DNA from: an uncultured Corynebacterium sp.
Lineage (GTDB): Bacteria; Actinomycetota; Actinomycetes; Mycobacteriales; Mycobacteriaceae
DNA length: 15,844 nucleotides
Direction of reading: 5' to 3'
Assembly (NCBI GenBank): GCA_915275065.1
Contig: CAJZGD010000024.1
Coordinates: 1-15,844, forward strand
Below, piece after piece: positions 6,917 through 12,946 of this stretch. The position numbers and the translations under genes were made by a program. The notes below the pieces were generated by a model. That model searched no databases, was not told the origin of the DNA, and saw nothing but the letters and a program-made list of their open reading frames with translations. Position 1 is the first letter of the stretch; the number at the start of each line of letters is the position of its first letter.

Positions 6917-6934
6917 GGAAGTGGAGCTTTTCCT
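6917..6934. repeat. Third long copy of the AAGTGGAGCTTT repeat (copy C)
   Basis: AAGTGGAGCTTT (6919-6930) is in direct orientation to copy A. Outer GG/CC bases keep hairpin potential (GGAAG-TGGAG-CTTTTCC). Confidence 0.5.
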
Positions 6935-7122
6935 TTGTAATCCTTAGGCTTCGTCACGAACAGTTCTTGCGGCTATCAGCTTGAAGCCTCATGAAACCTC
7001 AATCAATCATTGTCCAATCTTTTCGGATGATCCCCACATTATGGGTTTTTCTTTTTAGGATGAACGCCTCTCAGGAAGTGCAACACTCAGCACCACCAGG
7101 AGTCAAAGTAATCGGCATATTT

Positions 7123-7179
7123 GAGAGAAAAACACACCCGGCATCTTCTGATTCTTCATTCAGAAGATGCCGGGTGTGT
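7123..7179 (-). terminator. Strong terminator of the Gly/Ser-rich gene
   Basis: A perfect 20-bp stem (7132-7151 with 7160-7179) and an 8-nt loop are followed on the reverse strand by TTTTTCTCTC. It lies about 60 nt past the stop of the reverse-strand gene. There is no T-tract on the + strand, so it serves the reverse transcript. Confidence 0.9.
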
Positions 7180-7191
7180 AATGAAGACCCC

Positions 7192-7224
7192 GCATGTGGC
7201 CCCACCCAACTTAGGGTCACATGC
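7192..7224. repeat. Second hairpin between the Gly/Ser-rich gene and its terminator
   Basis: GCATGTGGCCC pairs with GGGTCACATGC (11 bp; the one non-Watson-Crick position is G-U as + strand RNA but A-C as reverse-strand RNA), with an 11-nt loop. It lies 15 nt after the stop codon at 7239, in the 3' untranslated part of the reverse transcript. No U-tract follows, so it may protect the mRNA end rather than terminate. Confidence 0.45.
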
Positions 7225-7238
7225 ATATATGTTGTGTT

Positions 7239-8174
7239 TTAGGAGGACTTGCTCTGAGAGCCAGTGCCCGTCCCACCGGAAACGCTGCCGCTGGAGCCGG
7301 CCTTGCCATTGCCGTTACCGTTGGAACCACCGTTAGCGCCAACGCCGCCCTTCTCGGAAGAACCGCCGGCGGAGCCGCCGTTAGCACCAGCACCACCCTT
7401 TTCGGAGGAGCCGCCCTTTTCAGAGGAACCACCTGCGGAACCGTTATTACCGCTGGTACCACCCTTTTCGGAAGAACCACCGCCCACTACAGAACCATCT
7501 TTTTCACCGGACTTGCCGTTAGGATCGCCCTTGCCACCAGCGTTACCATCGGAACCAGCGTCGGTGCCAGCCTTTGCGCTGGAGCCGCTGGACAGAGCGG
7601 AGGTGAATGCGGTGAAGAAGCCCTTCAGGTTACCGCTGAACAGAGCCTTGAAGGCAGTGCTCAGGACAGAGATGATCTTCTGGGGCAGGTTCAGGAGCTT
7701 GTCCAGGCCGCTGCTGCCGGTATTGATGTTGCCCAGGGAGTTTGCTTTCTGATCGCCCTTGCCTTCGCTCCCGGCCTTGTCATCGCTCTTGCCGTTGTTG
7801 TTGGTGCCACCCTTTTCGGAGGAACCACCTGCGGAACCGTTATTACCGCTGTTGCCGCCCTTTTCGGAAGAGCCACCGCCCACTACGGAACCGTCTTTTT
7901 CACCGGACTTGCTGTTAGCGCCGGCACCGCCCTTTTCTGCGGAACCGCTGGCAGAACCGCCGTTACCGTTGGCGCCACCGCCGGAGCCACCATTAGCTCC
8001 GCCACCGGACTTGTCGGTAACGCCACCGCCGGACTGCGAGTTACCATTGCCGCCACCGTTATTGGAGTTGACGGTCACTCCGCTGCCGTTTCCTTGCTGT
8101 GCGTGTGCAGGAACCAATGCTGATGCCGATGCCAATGCTACTGCGGAGGCAATCGCAATCATCTTGCGCTTCAT
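7239..8174 (-). CDS. Secreted Gly/Ser/Asn-rich repeat protein with a hydrophobic helical core
   Basis: 311 aa, not recognised as a named family. A clear Sec signal peptide (MKRKMIAIASAVALASASAL, cut after AHA at 25) is followed by low-complexity Gly/Ser/Asn/Lys sequence. SSEKGG occurs six times and SAEKGG once. A 35-residue block starting KSGEKDGSVVGGGSSEKGG occurs at 89-123 and again at 221-255. Between the arms, residues 157-196 form the only non-repetitive segment, amphipathic or hydrophobic (LDKLLNLPQKIISVLSTAF then KALFSGNLKGFFTAFTSAL). All phenylalanines of the protein lie there. No Cys, no LPXTG, no C-terminal anchor. AAGGAG lies 7 nt before the ATG, and a strong terminator follows. 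The gene is certain to be this strand despite long antisense frames. It may be surface- or mycomembrane-associated; this is inference. Confidence 0.85.
   Translation of the reverse strand: MKRKMIAIASAVALASASALVPAHAQQGNGSGVTVNSNNGGGNGNSQSGGGVTDKSGGGANGGSGGGANGNGGSASGSAEKGGAGANSKSGEKDGSVVGGGSSEKGGNSGNNGSAGGSSEKGGTNNNGKSDDKAGSEGKGDQKANSLGNINTGSSGLDKLLNLPQKIISVLSTAFKALFSGNLKGFFTAFTSALSSGSSAKAGTDAGSDGNAGGKGDPNGKSGEKDGSVVGGGSSEKGGTSGNNGSAGGSSEKGGSSEKGGAGANGGSAGGSSEKGGVGANGGSNGNGNGKAGSSGSVSGGTGTGSQSKSS
7415..7522. repeat. 108-bp direct repeat, copy encoding residues 221-253
   Basis: Matches 7811-7918 at an offset of 396 bp (132 codons) with 8 differences in 108, mostly synonymous. Confidence 0.85.
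7811..7918. repeat. 108-bp direct repeat, copy encoding residues 89-121
   Basis: Partner of 7415-7522. The two copies flank the hydrophobic core and could recombine to delete it in frame. Confidence 0.85.
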
Positions 8175-8283
8175 TATTTCTCCTTGCGGATAAAGTTTTT
8201 CGAATTGACCTGGCCCAGAGTAGGGCCTGCGCTTATGAAAGAGATTAATTGTTTTTTAGAAGCATGGGTTAAATTTGTCATGT

Positions 8284-8314
8284 TTTATAAGCATTATCCC
8301 CAGACTATTCTCAA
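8284..8314 (-). promoter_or_regulatory. Candidate promoter of the Gly/Ser-rich gene
   Basis: On the reverse strand TTGAGA (8314-8309) and TATAAA (8289-8284) are separated by 19 nt. GATAAT (8298-8293) is an alternative -10. The leader would be about 100 nt and carries a GGCCC/GGGCC hairpin at 8212-8227. Confidence 0.4.
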
Positions 8315-8453
8315 TATTGCCAGTTTTCCTGCGATTATTTGGCTAAAAACTTAAAAGCATTGACATTACGGGACCATAACAACCCTTATTACTCATTGTT
8401 GCCAATTAGTGATCTATAATACAGACGAATGGGAAACATAACTTGTTGACCAG

Positions 8454-8470
8454 GGTTTTTAGAAAAAACC
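8454..8470. repeat. Inverted repeat GGTTTTT-AGA-AAAAACC
   Basis: Perfect 7-bp arms around a 3-nt loop, 127 bp upstream of the TIGR03089 gene. It may be an operator, or a small hairpin on transcripts starting at the TATAAT at 8415. Confidence 0.4.
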
Positions 8471-8582
8471 ATAGGCAATCACACTTCAATGTAAGCTTTG
8501 TCACAAATAAGTCGTATGGGGGTTTATCGGGGGGATCAATCGGGGCTGATAGCAAAGTTTTCTTGGGTCCAGCACGGATGAC

Positions 8583-8588
8583 TACTAT
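8583..8588 (+). promoter_or_regulatory. Candidate -10 (TACTAT) for the TIGR03089 gene
   Basis: TACTAT, preceded by TGAC as in an extended -10, ends 8 nt before the ATG at 8597, which has no Shine-Dalgarno. Leaderless transcription is inferred. Confidence 0.35.
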
Positions 8589-8596
8589 CAACAATC

Positions 8597-9322
8597 ATGG
8601 ATTTACTTGCAGAAATCTTGGCTTCGGACCCCACCACACCACGACTGACCATATATGACGAAAACACTGGTGCTCGCCTGGATTTTTCCGGAATCACACT
8701 GGATAATTGGGCCGCGAAAGTCGCTAACATGCTGATTGAGGAATTAGATCTCACCGAAGATTCGCTCATCAGCATTGACCTGCCCCCTGGCTGGCAGGCT
8801 GTTGCTATTGCTTTGGGGGCCTTGGCGGCCGGCATTCCTGTCACGTTTTTCGATACCGCCACCAGTGACGTGGTTTTTGTCGCCGAGAACGCGCATAAGG
8901 ATGCTACCGAAAATGCCGTCGAAAGTGACACTGCCGGCCCAAGCGAATATTCAGGCGATGTTGTGATTGTGACGAATGATCCTTTTGGCCGTGGCGTCGA
9001 AGAAACTGGTGGCACATTATTGCCAGGCGCCATCGACTTTGGCCCGACCGTGCGGTTTTATGGTGATCAGTTCGCTCAGCCAACCCGTTCATTGGCGAAT
9101 ATCGTGGCTGATGCCCTGCCGCAATCGCTTCATCGTTTCTCCCCCACGAGTCGCGTGCTGGTTCAAGGCTGGGCGGATTGGTTGGATTTTGTGGCCAAGG
9201 TTTTGGCCCCATTGGCGGCGGGTGGTTCCGTGGTGGTCGCCACCGGCGACCCGGAGAATCTCCCTTCGGAGCGTTTAGAGAGGATTGCTGATATCGAAAA
9301 GGTTTCCGAACGCTTACCTTGA
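8597..9322 (+). CDS. TIGR03089 family protein (truncated AMP-binding-enzyme-like)
   Basis: 241-aa actinobacterial protein resembling only the N-terminal part of acyl-CoA synthetases. Family-like segments are the start (LLAEILASDPTTPRLTIYD), the helix region TLDNWAAKVANML, SISIDLPPGWQ-type strands and ALGALAAGIPV. There is no ATP-binding P-loop (TSGTTGxPK type) and no C-terminal adenylation subdomain, so catalysis of the usual ligase reaction is unlikely. The function of the family is unknown. The length is usual for it, so this is not a pseudogene. In mycobacteria the homologue (Rv3268) directly follows the LCP gene; here 2.1 kb separates them. The orientation is the same as lcpA. Convergent with the oxidoreductase gene 113 bp downstream. 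Confidence 0.85.
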   Translation: MDLLAEILASDPTTPRLTIYDENTGARLDFSGITLDNWAAKVANMLIEELDLTEDSLISIDLPPGWQAVAIALGALAAGIPVTFFDTATSDVVFVAENAHKDATENAVESDTAGPSEYSGDVVIVTNDPFGRGVEETGGTLLPGAIDFGPTVRFYGDQFAQPTRSLANIVADALPQSLHRFSPTSRVLVQGWADWLDFVAKVLAPLAAGGSVVVATGDPENLPSERLERIADIEKVSERLP

Positions 9323-9435
9323 CGCCTTGACGCACCCAATCCACAACATGCTCAGCGGTTGAGCAACCAGCCCCGGGCCGGCTCCGAACAACCAACAACC
9401 AGGTTTCCCGAATTACGATAAAGCAATGATTACGG

Positions 9436-10410
9436 TCACCGCAGTTTGACCACGAGTTTGCCCCGAACGTGCCCTGCCATGAGCTGCGTGTAGGCGGCTC
9501 GGACGGAATCAATATCGAAAGGATATTCGTGCGCAATGTCAATGGTGATTGTGCCGTCGGCAACCAGGCTGGCGATTTCCGCCAGGTCGCTGGGTGGGTG
9601 GGCATGCCGCATACCAGTGATGTGCACTCCCCGGAATATTGCCTTTGGCCCGGGAACGAGTGTGCCTATGGCTTTGCGGGACAAGCCTAGGGAAAACCCT
9701 AAGGTTACGTATTCGCTGCCATGGCAGTCGAGCAGTTTCGTCACGGGTGTTGGAGCAGCCGCCCGCACCCGATCTACCAGCCCTTCCCCGTAGGCAACCG
9801 GAATTGCCCCCAGGGAACGCACATAGTCGGCGTTGGCTTCGCTGGCGATACCAATGACGGTTGCACCCCGGTGAACCGCGAGTTGGGTGGCGAGGGAACC
9901 AACCCCACCAGCAGCAGCGCTAATAACAATCACATCACCATCGCGCAGATCAAGCACCCGGAACGCACCACAAGCGGTTTGACCGGGTATCCCTAAAGCT
10001 GCGGCGGTTGCAAAGGAGATACCCTCAGGTTTCAGGGTCATGTCCTCCGGCGCAATCAGTATTTCGGTAGCGAGAGCGCCTTGGCGCATGATGTTAGCGA
10101 CCGGCTGGTAGAGGGTGCCGAACACCGCATTTCCAGCATCGTCGACACCGGCGAAATCGCGCGCCACCCCGCGGGGAAAGGTGCTGGAACGGCGTTGCAA
10201 CCACTTTTTGGGGGTTATGATACGTTGCAACTTTTCCAGAAACCGCAGACTACCATTGAACGTTTTATAGTCAATGGGGTTGAGGCCAACTGCATGAACC
10301 GTAACATTCATACCACGATCGAGTGGCACGGTTGCGGGCAGGGGTTTATCGGATTCGACCAGTTCTAATGCCTCAGGGCCACCAAAATCTGAGTACTGAA
10401 CGATCTTCAT
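9436..10410 (-). CDS. Zinc-independent MDR oxidoreductase (quinone oxidoreductase-like)
   Basis: 324-aa medium-chain dehydrogenase/reductase, probably NADPH-dependent reduction of a quinone or enone in the cytosol. The GroES-like domain opens MKIVQYSDFGGPEAL and has GLNPIDYK (about 42-49). The Rossmann motif SAAAGGVGSLATQLA is near 164-178 and VRGKLVVKLR closes the protein, as in the family. No zinc-site cysteines (the GHE/Cys-lobe of ADHs) are seen. ATG at 10410 is preferred over an in-frame GTG at 10419 because TAGTGT ends 7 nt upstream. It diverges from the ABC transporter ATPase gene. The substrate cannot be told from sequence; it is not obviously linked to the transporter. Confidence 0.88.
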   Translation of the reverse strand: MKIVQYSDFGGPEALELVESDKPLPATVPLDRGMNVTVHAVGLNPIDYKTFNGSLRFLEKLQRIITPKKWLQRRSSTFPRGVARDFAGVDDAGNAVFGTLYQPVANIMRQGALATEILIAPEDMTLKPEGISFATAAALGIPGQTACGAFRVLDLRDGDVIVISAAAGGVGSLATQLAVHRGATVIGIASEANADYVRSLGAIPVAYGEGLVDRVRAAAPTPVTKLLDCHGSEYVTLGFSLGLSRKAIGTLVPGPKAIFRGVHITGMRHAHPPSDLAEIASLVADGTITIDIAHEYPFDIDSVRAAYTQLMAGHVRGKLVVKLR

Positions 10411-10417
10411 AGTTTCC

Positions 10418-10423
10418 ACACTA
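10418..10423 (-). promoter_or_regulatory. Candidate -10 (TAGTGT) for the oxidoreductase gene
   Basis: TAGTGT on the reverse strand ends 7 nt before ATG at 10410. It fits TAnnnT only loosely. Confidence 0.3.
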
Positions 10424-10483
10424 CTCGCCTGGTTCTGCTACTCAATATGTTGTTCATCATCTTACGAACCCGGGCTTTACTGT

Positions 10484-10489
10484 TATTTT
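10484..10489 (+). promoter_or_regulatory. Candidate -10 (TATTTT) for the ABC transporter ATPase gene
   Basis: TATTTT ends 7 nt before ATG at 10497. There is no Shine-Dalgarno, so a leaderless start is likely. The intergenic region to the divergent oxidoreductase gene is only 86 bp. Confidence 0.4.
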
Positions 10490-10496
10490 GGTAGCT

Positions 10497-11501
10497 ATGG
10501 CCACTGTTGTGTTTGATTCCGTCACCATCACGTATCCCGGCGCGACACGTCCCAGTGTGGACCGGTTAGATCTCGCCATTGATGATGGTGAGTTTTTGGT
10601 GTTGGTGGGTCCTTCGGGTTGTGGAAAGTCCACATCGTTGCGGGCATTAGCGGGGTTAGAGCCGGTGACAAGCGGCCGGGTTTCCATCGGGGGGAAGGAT
10701 GTGACGGGGTTAGAGCCGGCGGACCGGGATATTGCCATGGTGTTCCAAAACTATGCCCTGTATCCGCATATGAATGTGCGGAAAAATATTGGCTACCCCC
10801 TGCGGTTGGCGAAAATGCCGAAGGCGGAGATCGCGGCGAAGGTTGAGGAAACCGCCCGGGTTTTGGGGTTGTCGGAGTTATTAGATCGGAAGCCTAAGGA
10901 CTTGTCGGGTGGCCAACGGCAGCGGGTGGCCATGGGCCGGGCGTTGGTGCGGAATCCACAGGTGTTTTTGTTGGATGAGCCCTTGTCGAACTTGGATGCG
11001 AAGTTGCGGGTGCATATGCGCACGGAGGTGGCGGCGTTACAGCGACGGTTGGGGGTGACGACAGTGTATGTGACGCACGATCAGGTGGAAGCCATGACAT
11101 TGGGGGATCGGGTGGCGGTGTTGAAGGATGGGGTGTTACAGCAGGTTGCTGCGCCGCGGGAGCTTTATGATCGGCCGGTGAATATGTTTGTGGCCGGGTT
11201 TATTGGGTCACCAGCAATGAATTTATTTCCGGGGGTGGTGTTTGGCCGGGAGGTGATCATGGGGGTGCGGCCGGCAGATATGTGGGTGGGGATTGATCCG
11301 TCGGCAGCAGCGTCGATAAGCGGAACGGTAGTGTTGGTGGAAGAGTTGGGGTCGGAACGGTTTGTGCATGTTCGGGCGGCAGATGATGCGCTGCTCGTGG
11401 CACGGGCGAAGCAGTCGCCGCCGGTGGGGTGTGAGATTCGGGTTGGGTTTGACCCCGATATGGCGCACTTATTTGATCCAATAAGCGGCATTCGTGTGTG
11501 A
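10497..11501 (+). CDS. tusK: Sugar ABC importer ATPase (TusK/MsmK/SugC type)
   Basis: Cytosolic ATPase that powers the importer formed by the two permeases downstream. It is 334 aa. Walker A GPSGCGKST is at 38-46, the Q-loop Q84 in MVFQNYALYPHM, the signature LSGGQ at 136-140, Walker B VFLLDEP at 156-162 and the H-switch H194 in YVTHDQ. A C-terminal OB-type regulatory domain (about 235-334; IMGVRPADM) is typical of the carbohydrate CUT1 group. ATG at 10497 is chosen; a TTG three codons earlier has no support. It lies 103 bp before the binding-protein gene, with its own promoter. The substrate is inferred as trehalose from synteny with C. glutamicum tus, which sits near wbbL-lcpA; maltose-type sugars are the alternative. 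Confidence 0.92.
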   Translation: MATVVFDSVTITYPGATRPSVDRLDLAIDDGEFLVLVGPSGCGKSTSLRALAGLEPVTSGRVSIGGKDVTGLEPADRDIAMVFQNYALYPHMNVRKNIGYPLRLAKMPKAEIAAKVEETARVLGLSELLDRKPKDLSGGQRQRVAMGRALVRNPQVFLLDEPLSNLDAKLRVHMRTEVAALQRRLGVTTVYVTHDQVEAMTLGDRVAVLKDGVLQQVAAPRELYDRPVNMFVAGFIGSPAMNLFPGVVFGREVIMGVRPADMWVGIDPSAAASISGTVVLVEELGSERFVHVRAADDALLVARAKQSPPVGCEIRVGFDPDMAHLFDPISGIRV

Positions 11502-11554
11502 TTCGTATCATTTTACCCCTTGTTGTGGCTAAAAAGACACACGTTGTCGTTTTT

Positions 11555-11575
11555 CTCACTACATTTTGTAGTAAG
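11555..11575. promoter_or_regulatory. Candidate operator palindrome upstream of the binding-protein gene
   Basis: CTCACTACA-TTT-TGTAGTAAG has 9-bp arms with one mismatch. It overlaps a likely -10 region (TGTAGT, 17 nt after TTGTCG at 11544-11549) and lies 30 bp before the ATG. The position suits a sugar-responsive repressor. Confidence 0.4.
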
Positions 11576-11604
11576 TATCCTAATTTATCGAAAGGGTGAA
11601 CCTT

Positions 11605-12867
11605 ATGGCTCTCCGCAGTACTTGGAAATCAATCGCGGCTGTTGTGTTGGTCAGCGGATTGGTTTTGAGTGGTTGTTCGAAGGAATCCACTGGGAGCTCG
11701 TCTGGTGGCAGTTCGAATGAGGGTGGGCGTGGTCCTATTACCTATGCCATGGGCAAGGTGGATTCGGAAAAGCTGCAGCATGTGATCGAAAAATGGAATT
11801 CGGTCCACCCGGATGAGAAGGTGACGTTTAAAGAGTTGGCCGGTGAGGCTGATGATCAGCGGGATTCGTTGGTGCAAACGTTGCAGGCAGGTCGGGATGA
11901 CATTGATGTGATGGCTTTGGATGTGGTGTGGACTGCTGAGTTTGCAGCGAATCAGTGGTTGGCACCGTTGGAGGGGGATTTAGCGGTCGACACTTCAGGG
12001 CTGTTGCAATCCACGGTGGCGTCTGGCACCTATAACAATAAGTTGTATGCGTTACCACAGAACACCAACGGCCAGTTGCTGTACCGCAATACTGAGGTGA
12101 TGCCGGAGAGCCCGCAAACGTTCCAGGAGTTAGTGGATTCGTGTTCGAAGGCGAAGGATGCGAAGCAGGAATGCTTGACGTTGCAGCTCAAGCAGTATGA
12201 GGGTTTGACGGTCAATACCATTGGTTTCATGGAGGGCTGGGGCGGCAAGGTTTTAGATGATTCGGGTAAACCGGTGGTGGATTCCGAAAACTCTAAGGCT
12301 GGTTTGAAGGCGCTTGTCGACGCTTACACTGCAGGGAATATTTCCAAGGATTCGGCATCCACCACGGAGGAGGAGACAGCCCAAGCGTTCACGGAGGGCA
12401 AGACCGCGTACGCAATCAACTGGCCGTACATGTTTGACCTGGCGGGCAAGGATCCGTCGAAGGTGAAGGATAAGTTTGAGGTGCAACCCCTGGTGGGTAA
12501 GGATGGTGTGGGCGTGTCCACACTGGGTGGTTTCAATAATGGCATCAATGTGAATTCGAAGAATAAGGCGACCGCCAAGGATTTCATTGAGTTCGTCATC
12601 AATGAGGAAAACCAAACGTATTTTGCGGAGAATTCTTTCCCACCGGTGTTGGCTTCGGTGTATGACGATCAGGCCTTGATTGAGAAGTACCCGTATTTCC
12701 CGGCGTTGAAGCAGTCGTTGGAGAATGCGGTGCCGCGGCCGGCTTCCCCGTTCTACCCGAAGATTTCGAAGGCTATCCAGGATAATGCCTATGCGGCGCT
12801 GACCGCCGGCAAGAGCGTGGATGATGCTACCAAAGACATGAAGGCTGCGATTGAGGCAGCGAAGTAG
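11605..12867 (+). CDS. tusE: Sugar-binding lipoprotein of the ABC importer (TusE/LpqY-like)
   Basis: Extracytoplasmic solute-binding protein, 420 aa, tethered by lipid. The lipoprotein signal ends LVLSGC with lipidated C24, then a Ser/Gly-rich spacer (about 26-40). The mature part is a family 1 carbohydrate-binding fold. It opens ITYAMGKVDSEKLQHVIEKW and has DVMALDVVWTAEFAANQWL, an ALPQNTNGQLLYRNT hinge region, GWGGKV, AYAINWPYMF and GGFNNGINVNS, all usual in trehalose/maltose-type binding proteins. AAAGGG lies 8 nt before the ATG; a GTG at 11596 overlaps that site and is rejected. It is followed by a hairpin terminator before the permeases, so it is probably made in excess. Trehalose is the likely ligand by synteny; this is not proven. 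Confidence 0.9.
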   Translation: MALRSTWKSIAAVVLVSGLVLSGCSKESTGSSSGGSSNEGGRGPITYAMGKVDSEKLQHVIEKWNSVHPDEKVTFKELAGEADDQRDSLVQTLQAGRDDIDVMALDVVWTAEFAANQWLAPLEGDLAVDTSGLLQSTVASGTYNNKLYALPQNTNGQLLYRNTEVMPESPQTFQELVDSCSKAKDAKQECLTLQLKQYEGLTVNTIGFMEGWGGKVLDDSGKPVVDSENSKAGLKALVDAYTAGNISKDSASTTEEETAQAFTEGKTAYAINWPYMFDLAGKDPSKVKDKFEVQPLVGKDGVGVSTLGGFNNGINVNSKNKATAKDFIEFVINEENQTYFAENSFPPVLASVYDDQALIEKYPYFPALKQSLENAVPRPASPFYPKISKAIQDNAYAALTAGKSVDDATKDMKAAIEAAK

Positions 12868-12877
12868 GTTGTCGTAG

Positions 12878-12926
12878 CCAACACTCAAAACCGCTTGTGA
12901 TGAGGGGTTTTGGGTGTTTGGTTTTT
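12878..12926 (+). terminator. Intra-operon terminator between lipoprotein and permease genes
   Basis: AACACTCAAAACC (12880-12892) pairs over all 13 positions, one as U-G, with GGTTTTGGGTGTT (12906-12918). TGGTTTTT follows. It starts 12 nt after the tusE stop and ends 20 nt before the next start. It probably acts as a partial terminator that lowers permease expression relative to the lipoprotein. Confidence 0.82.
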
Positions 12927-12946
12927 CATGGTTAGTGGAGGATTAT

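Larger units (their letters stand above)
6478..7123. other. Non-coding stretch with repeat cluster, downstream of lcpA
   Basis: No convincing gene is seen. Open frames at 6691-6984 and 6991-7242 (+) have no ribosome site and no recognisable motif, and frames at 6500-6680 carry several stops. The stretch contains at least five copies of the core AAAGCTCC/GGAGCTTT on either strand, a 17-bp imperfect inverted pair about 90 bp apart, and an AGGCTTC/GAAGCCT pair (6946-6952, 6983-6989). It could be decayed mobile or coding DNA, or a regulatory/RNA region. In related genomes the LCP gene is followed directly by the TIGR03089 gene, so this is extra DNA. Confidence 0.6.
8175..8596. other. Divergent intergenic region, Gly/Ser-rich gene / TIGR03089 gene
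   Basis: AT-rich, without credible open frames. It contains the reverse promoter near 8284-8314, a + strand TATAAT at 8415-8420 (no good -35 at 16-18 nt), the inverted repeat GGTTTTT-AGA-AAAAACC (8454-8470) and the proposed -10 at 8583-8588. Its length suggests both genes are independently regulated. Confidence 0.5.

Noticed and set aside
6691..7242. Two + strand frames (97 and 83 aa) in the lcpA downstream region
   Set aside because: No ribosome site, no recognisable motifs, and they run through repeats and the reverse terminator hairpin.
6478..8174. CRISPR array or tandem-repeat array
   Set aside because: Repeats are not regularly spaced and there are no unique spacers or cas genes; those in the Gly/Ser gene are coding.
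7221..8193. Long + strand open frames antisense to the Gly/Ser-rich gene (hydrophobic 300-aa and Pro-rich 144-162-aa products)
   Set aside because: They arise from repetitive GC-rich codons. Only the reverse strand has a signal peptide, Shine-Dalgarno and matching terminator.
8415..8420. TATAAT as main promoter of the TIGR03089 gene
   Set aside because: It is a perfect hexamer, but without a -35 at normal spacing and 177 nt from the start. Kept only as a note in the intergenic entry.
9349..9365. TGCTCA-GCGGT-TGAGCA hairpin between the convergent TIGR03089 and oxidoreductase genes
   Set aside because: Short stem and no T-tract on either strand; too weak to call a terminator.
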